Shown here in pieces: positions 26,192-33,457 of a stretch of 34,211 nucleotides of DNA; the stretch's first letter is position 1, and each line of letters begins with the position of its first letter. The notes under the pieces are model-generated. The model did no database searches. It was given only the letters and a program-made list of their open reading frames with translations, and had not been told where the DNA came from. The translations under genes were made by a program, and so were the position numbers. This DNA is from Halomonas sp. (GTDB lineage Bacteria > Pseudomonadota > Gammaproteobacteria > Pseudomonadales > Halomonadaceae). The stretch lies in the NCBI RefSeq assembly GCF_007625055.1, contig NZ_VMQS01000026.1:1-34211 (forward strand). The letters are read 5' to 3'.

Positions 26192-27392
26192 GTTGGCACC
26201 GATAGAAACGGCCCTGGAGGCATTGCTGCAGGATGCTCAAGCACTGGACACTGAGCCGTTAGCCCTGACTGACGCCGCCGGGCGGGTGCTGGCCGAAGAC
26301 GTCAAGGCGCAGCTGGATGTGCCACCTTTTGACAACAGCGCCATGGATGGCTATGCCCTGCGCGCCGCCGAGGCGGGCCAGCAGCTGCTGATTAGCCAGC
26401 GGATTGCGGCGGGTTCTGGCGTGAAACCGCTAATGCCCGGCACCTGTGCGCGGATCTTTACTGGCAGCGAGATTCCACCGGGGGCGGATTGCGTGGTCAT
26501 GCAGGAGCGAGTGGAGCGCCAGGGCGAGCATGCCCTGCTGCCTGCTGATATTCCCATTGGCGATAATATCCGCCGACGCGGCCGCGACGTACGCGCCGGC
26601 CAGACACTTTTGCGTGCCGGTACGCGGCTGGAGGCGGCTGCGCTTGGGCATCTGGCCGGGCAAGGAGTGACCGAGGTGCAAGTTGTACGCCGCCCGCGGG
26701 TAGCGCTTCTATCCACCGGCGATGAAATTATCGACCCGGGCACGCCGCTCAAAGCCGGGCAGCTATATAACTCCAACCGCCCCATGCTCAAGCGTCTTTT
26801 GGAGAATTTTGGTGCCGAGGTGGTCAGCCTGGTCAGCGTGCCGGATAACCCGCAAGGCACCCGTGAACAGCTGCAAAAGGCCGCCGAGCAGGCGGATCTG
26901 GTGGTCAGCACCGGCGGGGTAAGCGTTGGCGAGGAAGATCATGTCAAGGCCGCCCTGGAGGAACTGGGCACGCTGACGCTGTGGCGGCTGGCGATTCGCC
27001 CGGGCAAACCCTTGGCGCTGGGGCAGCTGCCCCGTCGTCAGGGCCAGGCACACTTTGTCGGCCTGCCAGGCAATCCGGTGTCAGGCTATGTAGGCGCCTG
27101 GCTTTTTGTGCGCCCGCTGATCGGTGCCTTGCTGGCCTGCCCGGCCCTGCAGTCACTGCCGGAAATCTCTGCCAACGCAGGGTTTGCTACCTCGACCGGG
27201 CCGCGCCAGCATTATATGCGCGTCAGGCTTTTGTTCTCGTCTTCCGGGGTGAGCGCCGAGGCCTTCGACGACCAGAATTCCGGAGTGTTATCGTCCTGCA
27301 TTGATGCCAATGCGTTGGCCGTCATACCCCCTCAGACCCAGGTGGAAAAAGGCGATACTGTGACCTGCCTGTGGCTGGCCGGGGGGATATAA
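26184..27392 (+). CDS. moeA: Molybdopterin molybdenumtransferase, copy 2
   Basis: This second MoeA (402 residues) is closer to the standard form than the copy at 13522-14826. It has FDNSAMDGYAL, FTGSEIPPGADCVVMQE, LLSTGDEI, STGGVSVGEEDH and LAIRPGKPLALG, keeping the second of the two lysines that the other copy has lost. It is coupled to moaB by an 8-nt overlap, and GCGAGG provides its ribosome site. It is probably the general molybdenum-insertion enzyme, with the other copy tied to formate dehydrogenase; which copy serves which metal or enzyme is not visible. Confidence 0.93.
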   Translation: MAELAPIETALEALLQDAQALDTEPLALTDAAGRVLAEDVKAQLDVPPFDNSAMDGYALRAAEAGQQLLISQRIAAGSGVKPLMPGTCARIFTGSEIPPGADCVVMQERVERQGEHALLPADIPIGDNIRRRGRDVRAGQTLLRAGTRLEAAALGHLAGQGVTEVQVVRRPRVALLSTGDEIIDPGTPLKAGQLYNSNRPMLKRLLENFGAEVVSLVSVPDNPQGTREQLQKAAEQADLVVSTGGVSVGEEDHVKAALEELGTLTLWRLAIRPGKPLALGQLPRRQGQAHFVGLPGNPVSGYVGAWLFVRPLIGALLACPALQSLPEISANAGFATSTGPRQHYMRVRLLFSSSGVSAEAFDDQNSGVLSSCIDANALAVIPPQTQVEKGDTVTCLWLAGGI

Positions 27393-27463
27393 ACCGCATT
27401 ATCCTTTGCACTGCCAGGGCAGAGAGTGCTATCGCGTTTAGGGAAACCCGTCTGTGTCCAGTA

Positions 27464-27529
27464 CAATAGGCCAGCTACTGACTTGCTGGCCTATTGCCGT
27501 TAGCGCCTGCCAGCAAGTCTGTCTTTTTT
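27464..27529 (+). promoter_or_regulatory. Two mutually exclusive hairpins, candidate attenuator before an ABC exporter
   Basis: Hairpin A is a 12-bp perfect stem (27464-27475 with 27485-27496, loop 9). Hairpin B is a 10-bp perfect stem (27481-27490 with 27509-27518, loop 18) followed closely by six T at 27524-27529. The segment 27485-27490 (GCTGGC) is in both stems, so only one can form. Hairpin B looks like a terminator and A like its antiterminator. The T-run ends 19 nt before the exporter GTG. It could also be just the moeA terminator. Confidence 0.6.
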
Positions 27530-27548
27530 ACACAGCAAGGAGTAGGCA

Positions 27549-28517
27549 GTGAGCGATCCGATCATTCGCATTGAAGGCCTCGACAAGATCTATGCTGGTA
27601 AAAGCGGTTCAGGTAAGGAAGACGTTGGCAGCTTTCAGGCATTGCGGCAGGTGGATTTGAGTATCGAGCGGGGCGAAATCTTTGCGCTGCTCGGACCTAA
27701 TGGTGCCGGTAAAACCACCCTGATCAGCGTAGTCTGTGGGCTGGCATCTCCCTCGCGGGGCACTGTCTGGGTGGACGGATTTGATAACGTCAAACAGTAC
27801 CGGGATGCCCGTGAGCGGATCGGGCTGGTGCCCCAGGAGCTGACCAACGAGGCGTTCGAAACCGTATGGAATACGGTGAGCTTTAGCCGCGGCCTGTTTG
27901 GCAAGCCGCCCAACCCCGAACATATTGAACGGGTGCTCAAGTCACTGACCTTGTGGGACAAGCGGCATAATCGCCTGATGACCCTGTCGGGCGGAATGAA
28001 ACGCCGGGTACTGATTGCCAAGGCGCTTTCCCACGAACCGCGCATCCTGTTTCTGGATGAACCCACCGCCGGTGTTGACGTCGAGCTGCGCCGGGAAATG
28101 TGGGAAGTGGTGCGCGGACTGCGTGATCAGGGCGTGACGATCATCCTCACCACTCACTATATCGAGGAAGCCGAAGAGATGGCCGACCGGATCGGCGTCA
28201 TCAACAACGGTGAAGTGATACTGGTGGAAGAAACCACTGCCCTGATCGAAAAACTCGGCCGCAAGCAGTTGACGCTGCAGCTTTTTGACCCCCTGCACAG
28301 CATTCCTGATTCCCTGGCGGCATTTGAACTGGCGCTAAGCGATACAGGTGAAGAGCTGATCTACAGCTATGAAAGCTCCTCCAAGCAGCGCGACAGCAGC
28401 GGTATCTCGACCCTGCTGCGCGCGCTGGAAGCCGCTGGCATTGGCGTCAAGGACCTGCACACCCGGCAAAGCTCGCTGGAAGATATTTTCGTTGATCTGG
28501 TCAAGGAGCGCGCATGA
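27549..28517 (+). CDS. ABC exporter ATP-binding protein (YadG-like)
   Basis: The 322-residue ATPase has Walker [10 protein letters not shown] (49-57), the signature LSGGM (146-150), Walker B ILFLDEP (166-172), and the switch histidine in [11 protein letters not shown]. It belongs to the ABC-2 exporter group and resembles E. coli YadG. GTG is the start, with AAGGAG at good distance. An insertion at about 15-28 contains GKSGSGK, which resembles a P-loop but lacks the following Ser/Thr, so it is probably not functional. It overlaps the permease gene by 4 nt. The substrate is unknown. Confidence 0.9.
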   Translation: MSDPIIRIEGLDKIYAGKSGSGKEDVGSFQALRQVDLSIERGEIFALLGPNGAGKTTLISVVCGLASPSRGTVWVDGFDNVKQYRDARERIGLVPQELTNEAFETVWNTVSFSRGLFGKPPNPEHIERVLKSLTLWDKRHNRLMTLSGGMKRRVLIAKALSHEPRILFLDEPTAGVDVELRREMWEVVRGLRDQGVTIILTTHYIEEAEEMADRIGVINNGEVILVEETTALIEKLGRKQLTLQLFDPLHSIPDSLAAFELALSDTGEELIYSYESSSKQRDSSGISTLLRALEAAGIGVKDLHTRQSSLEDIFVDLVKERA

Positions 28518-29275
28518 ATCTCTATCCTGTCCGTGCCATCTATATGTCGGAAATGGCACGAACCCGACGGACGCTGTTGCAAAGCATTGTTTCCCCGGTC
28601 ATTTCCACGTCACTGTATTTCGTGGTGTTTGGCGCCGCCATTGGCTCGCGGATTGAGGAAATTGGCGGCATCAGTTACGGCGCCTTTATCGTCCCGGGCC
28701 TGATCATGTTGATGCTGCTGACCCAGAGTGTCTCCAACGCTTCGTTCGGGATCTTCTTTCCCAAGTTCTCCGGCAGTATCTACGAACTGCTGTCAGCGCC
28801 GATTTCCTATCTTGAAATCGTGATTGGCTATGTGGGAGCGGCAGCGTCCAAGTCGGTGCTGTTAGGCCTGCTTATTCTGCTGACCTCAAATTTCTTTGTA
28901 CCACTGGAGGTGGCTCACCCGGTATGGATGCTGGTCTTTCTGGTATTGACGGCGCTGACCTTCAGCATGCTGGGGTTCATTATCGGGATCTGGGCGGACG
29001 GTTTTGACAAACTGCAGCTGGTGCCGCTTCTGGTGATTACGCCCCTGACCTTTCTGGGGGGTAGTTTCTATTCCATCGATATGCTGCCACCTTTCTGGCA
29101 GGGGGTAACCCTGTTGAACCCCGTGGTCTACCTGGTCAGCGGGTTTCGCTGGAGTTTCTACGGCATCAGTGATGTGAGCGTTGTGGCCAGCGTTGTGGTG
29201 ATTTCGCTCTTTCTGATCGGTTGTCTGGGAATGATTGCCTGGATATTCCGCACCGGCTATCGACTGAAGCCCTGA
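28514..29275 (+). CDS. ABC-2 type permease (YadH-like)
   Basis: The 253-residue membrane protein has about six hydrophobic helices and the ABC-2 permease layout, with [12 protein letters not shown], the [14 protein letters not shown] coupling region, and [18 protein letters not shown] near the C-terminus. It pairs with the ATPase upstream by a 4-nt overlap. It resembles E. coli YadH. The substrate and physiological role are unknown. Confidence 0.9.
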   Translation: MNLYPVRAIYMSEMARTRRTLLQSIVSPVISTSLYFVVFGAAIGSRIEEIGGISYGAFIVPGLIMLMLLTQSVSNASFGIFFPKFSGSIYELLSAPISYLEIVIGYVGAAASKSVLLGLLILLTSNFFVPLEVAHPVWMLVFLVLTALTFSMLGFIIGIWADGFDKLQLVPLLVITPLTFLGGSFYSIDMLPPFWQGVTLLNPVVYLVSGFRWSFYGISDVSVVASVVVISLFLIGCLGMIAWIFRTGYRLKP

Positions 29276-29302
29276 TACCGCTACAAGGAACCCCGACCCC
29301 CT

Positions 29303-30310
29303 ATGCCACTATTGCAAAGTATTGTCCACCGCCTGGAGCCTGCCCTGGATGGTGCCCGGCTGGATATTGTAGCGGCGGATGACGTGCACCCCCAGGACAG
29401 TGATGCCATGGAAGCCCTGGTGACTGCCCTGAATGATACCTACAACACCAAGCCCAAAGGCTGGGGGCGTTTCAGCGCTGACCCTGAAGGGGTAGACACC
29501 ACGTTCGCTGGCGGGCTGGGGCGCTACCTGGCCGATGGCAGTGGCTTTGCCACCCTGACCCGGCGGCTGACCGAGCAGCTGGCCAGGGCGCTCGCCGAGC
29601 ATCTTTCGGTGGCGGGCTACCTGCTGTTTACCCATCAGCGCCAGGGGGATACCGACACCCTTCTGGTGGCGCTGGTGCATCAGCGCGAAGGCATTGGCAT
29701 CAACGCTGAACACCATGCAATACCTGCCGTGCAGCTGAATACCCGCCAGCTGACCCTGGCCGCGCGCATTAACCTGACCCAGTGGCAGCAGGGCGATGCT
29801 CAATCCCAGTATGTATCCTTTCTGAAAGAGCGCGGTGGCCAGAAAGTGGCCGAGGTGGTAGCCCAGTGGCTGGGGGTGGGGGAAGGCCTTGATGCGCCTC
29901 AGGAAACCCGTACCCTGCTTAAGGCGTTCAGCGACTACGTCGAAAAGGAAGCCTTTGACGAAGAGGCCAGCCGGGAAAAGACCGATGCCCTGGTCGACTA
30001 TGCCACCGACCAACTGCGCCGCGGTGAGACCATGACTCTCGATGAGCTGTCGGCGCTGGTGGATGAGCGCCAGCCCAAGGCATTCTATGAGCATATTCGC
30101 CACGCTGACTATGGCCTGGCAGAAGAGATACCGCCGGACAAACGCACCCTGAATCAGTTTCGTCGCTTCACCGGCCGTGCCGGTGGCGTGTCGATCAGTT
30201 TTGATTCGCACCTGCTCGGCAACAGCATTGAATACGATGAGGCCGCTGACCGGCTGATTATCAAGCAGGTGCCCAGGCAGCTTAAAGAACAGCTCAAGGG
30301 GCACGACTAG
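29303..30310 (+). CDS. ndpA: Nucleoid-associated protein NdpA/YejK family
   Basis: The 335-residue soluble protein matches the YejK/NdpA family of nucleoid-associated proteins. Features include the KPKGWGRFS block near residue 52, YVSFLKERGG, and RFTGRAGGVSISFDSHLLG near the C-terminus. Length is typical. AAGGAA lies 12-15 nt before the ATG, a rather long spacing. It follows the exporter permease by 27 nt and is adjacent to exoD, so all four genes may share one transcript. Its exact biochemical role is not settled in the family. Confidence 0.9.
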   Translation: MPLLQSIVHRLEPALDGARLDIVAADDVHPQDSDAMEALVTALNDTYNTKPKGWGRFSADPEGVDTTFAGGLGRYLADGSGFATLTRRLTEQLARALAEHLSVAGYLLFTHQRQGDTDTLLVALVHQREGIGINAEHHAIPAVQLNTRQLTLAARINLTQWQQGDAQSQYVSFLKERGGQKVAEVVAQWLGVGEGLDAPQETRTLLKAFSDYVEKEAFDEEASREKTDALVDYATDQLRRGETMTLDELSALVDERQPKAFYEHIRHADYGLAEEIPPDKRTLNQFRRFTGRAGGVSISFDSHLLGNSIEYDEAADRLIIKQVPRQLKEQLKGHD

Positions 30311-30910
30311 GTGAACGATCAGGAAACCCCTCGTGTTTCAAGCCTTACCGGCTTGATTGACATGCTGGAACAGGTGGCGCCGGAGAGTCAGCATATCAGG
30401 GTGTCGGATGTGGTGGATGCCATTGGTTTTCGCGGCTTCGGCCCCTTGCTGCTGGCGGCTGGGCTGGTCACATTAGCCCCATTGATTGGCGATATTCCCG
30501 GCGTACCGACCCTGATGGCCACCATCGTTCTGTTAACCGGTGCGCAACTGCTGGCCGGACGCCGACAGTTCTGGTTACCCGCCTGGCTACTGCGCCGCCA
30601 GATGGCCCGGACTACCTTCATGAAAGGCTTACAACATGCCCGAAAGCCGTCATGCTGGGTGGATCGCTGGTTGCGCGTACGTTGGCCATGGCTGACCGGT
30701 AAGCAGGGCAGCCGCCTCACCGCAGTGACGGCGCTGACCATCGCCCTGGCGATGCCGCCCATGGAGTTTATTCCTTTTTCGGCCAACGGCGCCGGGCTGG
30801 CGCTGACCTTGCTCGGCTTGGGGTTGGTCGCCCGTGACGGTCGTCTGGTACTGGCCGGTATCCTGCTGACACTGGCAACCCTGGTACTGGTGGCGGTCAA
30901 TGTCTTCTGA
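30311..30910 (+). CDS. exoD: ExoD-family membrane protein
   Basis: The 199-residue product matches the exopolysaccharide synthesis ExoD family, recognised from the N-terminal region, GFGPLLLAAGLVTLAPLIGDIPGVP and the hydrophobic C-terminal half. Three to four membrane helices are likely (about 45-85, 138-155, 160-198). It begins with GTG directly after the ndpA stop, using AAGGGG inside the end of ndpA. Despite its name, the family function is poorly defined. A strong terminator follows. Confidence 0.85.
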   Translation: MNDQETPRVSSLTGLIDMLEQVAPESQHIRVSDVVDAIGFRGFGPLLLAAGLVTLAPLIGDIPGVPTLMATIVLLTGAQLLAGRRQFWLPAWLLRRQMARTTFMKGLQHARKPSCWVDRWLRVRWPWLTGKQGSRLTAVTALTIALAMPPMEFIPFSANGAGLALTLLGLGLVARDGRLVLAGILLTLATLVLVAVNVF

Positions 30911-30918
30911 ACAACCAA

Positions 30919-30955
30919 GAACGCCACCGTTGTAAAACGGTGGCGTTCGGGTTTT
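30919..30955 (+). terminator. Intrinsic terminator after exoD
   Basis: A perfect 13-bp stem (arms 30919-30931 and 30936-30948) with loop GTAA is followed by GGGTTTT. It marks the end of the exporter-ndpA-exoD transcript and may also serve the convergent small gene. Confidence 0.85.
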
Positions 30956-30988
30956 CACTGCTTTGCTATCTGTCTGAAGGCAGCCTGG

Positions 30989-31294
30989 TCAGGCGCAGTC
31001 AGCGGCACCTTCGCCAAACATGTCAAACATCAGCTCACGGCCCATGGACGTGAGCACGAAGCGACCATATTCATTATAGCTGGCCGCTTCGCTGTTGATC
31101 AGCACTTTCTGGCAGGTGGCCCATTCAGGCGCCTGCTTGCTGATGGCGGCCAGTTCACGGCGCTCAATGCCGCGATGAGGCAAGGTAATGCTTTCAAGCA
31201 CGTGGCCGTGCTGGTAAAGCAGTTCAGCCGCTGTCGCAAGGCATTGACGCAGGCTGCGTTGTAGATGCGCGGCGGTTGATGTGTTGGGAGTCAT
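30989..31294 (-). CDS. Small protein of unknown function
   Basis: The 101-residue protein was not recognised. It appears soluble and mostly helical, with a conserved-looking middle (HRGIERRELAAIS) and end (YNEYGRFVLTSMGRELMFDMFGEG); cysteines are at 18, 61 and 100. The start at 31294 is well supported: GGAGA lies just before it, and a consensus-like promoter at 31340-31368 would start transcription downstream of the longer frame's ATG at 31354. Tandem 12-bp repeats at the promoter suggest tight regulation. It is convergent with exoD. Confidence 0.75.
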   Translation of the reverse strand: MTPNTSTAAHLQRSLRQCLATAAELLYQHGHVLESITLPHRGIERRELAAISKQAPEWATCQKVLINSEAASYNEYGRFVLTSMGRELMFDMFGEGAADCA

Positions 31295-31339
31295 AAAAAG
31301 GTCTCCTGCAAGAAGCCCAAATAGGGCTTGTTGCAGCGC

Positions 31340-31368
31340 ATTATAAAGCATCACGAAGTTGATACCAA
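31340..31368 (-). promoter_or_regulatory. Sigma-70 promoter of the small unknown gene
   Basis: On the minus strand, TTGGTA (31363-31368) and a perfect TATAAT (31340-31345) are separated by exactly 17 bp. Transcription would start near 31333, about 40 nt before the start codon. The -35 box lies inside one of two tandem repeats. Confidence 0.75.
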
Positions 31369-31392
31369 GGTCTAATCAAGACCAAGGTCTAA
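31364..31392. repeat. Tandem 12-bp repeats overlapping the -35 box
   Basis: ACCAAGGTCTAA occurs at 31364-31375 and again at 31381-31392, a 17-bp period. The inner parts also form the inverted repeat GGTCT-N5-AGACC (31369-31383). Overlap with the -35 box suggests a repressor or activator operator; the regulator is unknown. Confidence 0.65.
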
Positions 31393-31692
31393 ATGTCTTT
31401 AGGCGTTCACTCGCAACGCCATTTCCCCGAATTCAACATAAAAACCCGTGGAATAGACACGTGAACCCTGTTCGACCCTCGTATTCTTTCGCAATGGGGA
31501 TGTAAAAAGATCAGCGCCAAGCGAAATGTTGTTGATGCAGGCGTCATAAATCATTGGCTGGAAAGCGAGCGTCACAGGTTGAGACAGCGTGACCCCTGAA
31601 AGCGCGACTGTGGCCGGTATCCTGAATACATCAGCTGAACGATTGCGTTGATACAAAACCATCACACGTTCAATAACAATGAGGTTTACAAG
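31393..31692. other. Leader region of the antiporter gene
   Basis: About 300 bp without a credible gene. One small inverted repeat, GGCGTT-N7-AACGCC at 31402-31420, is present. No well-spaced promoter was found for the antiporter gene. A minus-strand open frame crosses the region and runs into the antiporter gene; it is judged a shadow. Confidence 0.4.
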
Positions 31693-33228
31693 ATGGATGA
31701 GAAACCAGAAAAGGTTCGTCAAAAACCCGGTCTCGGGCTTGCCCTGACGCCTGTCATTCTGACGCTGATCGCTATCGGCACCCAGATTTTCTATTTTGGC
31801 GATTTCACCCCGCATATTCCGTTGGCCATCGGCCTGGCCATCACTTCCGTGGTCGGTATCAAGCTTGGCTTCCGTTGGAAGCGCATTGAAGATGGCGCCT
31901 TCCACGTTATCAACGTCTCGTTACCCTCGGTATCGGTGCTGATTCTGGTGGGCATGATCATTGGTGTCTGGATTGCCAGCGGTACTGTTCCCAGCCTGAT
32001 CTATTATGGCCTCCTGATGCTGTCTCCGGCCTTTTTCCTGGCTGCCGCCATGCTGATCTGCTCGGTGGTATCGGTATCTCTGGGTACCTCCTGGGGCACG
32101 GTCGGTACTGTGGGTCTTGCGCTGGTTGGCATTGGTGCCGGCTTTGATATCCCGATCTACTGGACAGCCGGTGCAGTGGTCTCTGGTGCCTTCTTCGGCG
32201 ACAAGATCTCCCCGCTCTCCGATACCACCAACCTGGCATCCGCCGTCACCGGCAATGACGTCTTCTCGCATATCAAGAACATGATGCCCACCACTGTTCC
32301 GGCCATGCTGATCGCACTGGTGATCTATCTGGTAGTGGGCTTCACCATGATTGATGATCAGGCCGCCTCTTTTGACCGTATTGAAGCAATCACCACGTCA
32401 TTGAACGAGAACTTCACGATCTCGCCGTGGCTGCTGCTGCCGGCATTGCTGGTTATCATTCTGGCGGTCATGAAGATGCCGCCGATTCCTTCGCTGTTTG
32501 CCGGTGTGCTTGCTGGTGCGTTGACGGCGATGGTGACCCAGGGCGTTGGCCTGCACGAGATTGTGACCTATGCCAACTACGGTTACGAGATTGAAACCGG
32601 TGTTGACGAAATGGATAGCCTGCTCAACCGCGGGGGTATCCAGTCAATGATGTGGACCATTTCCCTGATCCTGATTGCCCTGGGCTTTGGTGGCGCGCTG
32701 GAGAAAACCGGCTGCCTGGAAACCATTATCAAGGCGATCATGGCCAAGGTGCGTTCTTTTAAAGGCGTACAGACATCAGCGATTGCGACATCGTTCGCGA
32801 CTAACCTGGTCGCAGGCGACCCCTACCTCTCTGTGGCGCTGCCGGGCCGTATGTATGCACCGACCTATCGTGGTCTGGGCTATTCGACGCTTAATCTTTC
32901 GCGTGGCGTGGAGGAAGGCGGTACCCTGATGTCGCCGCTGATTCCCTGGAACGCGGGTGGCGCCTTTGTCATCAGTGTGCTGGGTCTGGGAATCGGTGAA
33001 GGCAACGTCGAGAACCTGCTATACATCCCTCTGGCGTTTGCCTGCTGGCTGTCGCCGCTGATTGGTATCTTCTACGCTCAGACGGGGCTGTTCTCGCCCA
33101 AGGCGACAGATGCCGAACGAGCCCTCTGGGAAAAGCAGGATGAGCATATTGCCTCTGCTGATGCCCTGGGTGCGGCAGCCAATGCGGCGGTGAGCACACC
33201 AGCAGCAGCGTCCGGTTCTAACACCTAG
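31693..33228 (+). CDS. NhaC-type Na+/H+ antiporter family protein
   Basis: The 511-residue inner-membrane protein has about 11-12 hydrophobic helices and belongs to the NhaC-type sodium/proton antiporter family. The family segment FFGDKISPLSDTTNLAS lies near residue 170, and a second related repeat holds the VAGDPYLSVALPGRM segment. ATG 31693 is chosen because GAGG precedes it; the frame opens at 31648 but the extra residues are not hydrophobic and lack a ribosome site. Family members exchange sodium for protons or, in some cases, move organic ions, so substrate is not certain. A role in salt and pH balance would suit a halophile. It ends at a strong terminator. Confidence 0.88.
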   Translation: MDEKPEKVRQKPGLGLALTPVILTLIAIGTQIFYFGDFTPHIPLAIGLAITSVVGIKLGFRWKRIEDGAFHVINVSLPSVSVLILVGMIIGVWIASGTVPSLIYYGLLMLSPAFFLAAAMLICSVVSVSLGTSWGTVGTVGLALVGIGAGFDIPIYWTAGAVVSGAFFGDKISPLSDTTNLASAVTGNDVFSHIKNMMPTTVPAMLIALVIYLVVGFTMIDDQAASFDRIEAITTSLNENFTISPWLLLPALLVIILAVMKMPPIPSLFAGVLAGALTAMVTQGVGLHEIVTYANYGYEIETGVDEMDSLLNRGGIQSMMWTISLILIALGFGGALEKTGCLETIIKAIMAKVRSFKGVQTSAIATSFATNLVAGDPYLSVALPGRMYAPTYRGLGYSTLNLSRGVEEGGTLMSPLIPWNAGGAFVISVLGLGIGEGNVENLLYIPLAFACWLSPLIGIFYAQTGLFSPKATDAERALWEKQDEHIASADALGAAANAAVSTPAAASGSNT

Positions 33229-33274
33229 AGACGGCGTTCAGCCAGCATCTGAAAAAACGTCAGACGGTTCAGCG

Positions 33275-33305
33275 AACACCCCGCCCTATCTCAGGCGGGG
33301 TGTTT
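33275..33305 (+). terminator. Intrinsic terminator after the antiporter gene
   Basis: An 11-bp perfect stem (AACACCCCGCC with GGCGGGGTGTT) with an 8-nt loop ends in TTT, followed by GTCTTT. Confidence 0.8.
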
Positions 33306-33325
33306 GTCTTTGAGATGATCAATAA

Positions 33326-33343
33326 CGGTGGAGGTCACCACCG
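33326..33343. promoter_or_regulatory. Inverted repeat upstream of the GlxA-family regulator gene
   Basis: CGGTGG and CCACCG flank AGGTCA, about 110 bp upstream of the regulator start. A possible self-regulation site; no experimental basis. Confidence 0.35.
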
Positions 33344-33442
33344 GGAAGCTGGTGGCTGACCTGCTGGCGGGTTAAGCTACTGATATTGACCTGACTCCGT
33401 TCAAGGTATCGCGTTTCCAGGGTTTTCAGGAGTGAGCCAAAC

Positions 33443-33457
33443 ATGGTGATTCAATGA
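33443..33457 (+). other. Four-codon upstream ORF overlapping the regulator start
   Basis: ATG GTG ATT CAA TGA (peptide MVIQ) has GGAG at 33429-33432, about 10 nt upstream, whereas the regulator ATG at 33454 has no good site of its own. The TGA overlaps the regulator ATG (ATGA), so reinitiation after this short ORF may drive regulator translation. Confidence 0.4.

Noticed and set aside
27594..27632. Second P-loop in the exporter ATPase (GKSGSGK)
   Set aside because: It lacks the following Ser/Thr and lies before the true Walker A; it is probably an accidental match in a loop insertion.
31399..31905. 168-codon minus-strand frame in the antiporter leader
   Set aside because: Its first part is antisense to the antiporter gene. 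A shorter version (31399-31554, 51 codons) lies in the leader, but no ribosome site or family was recognised.
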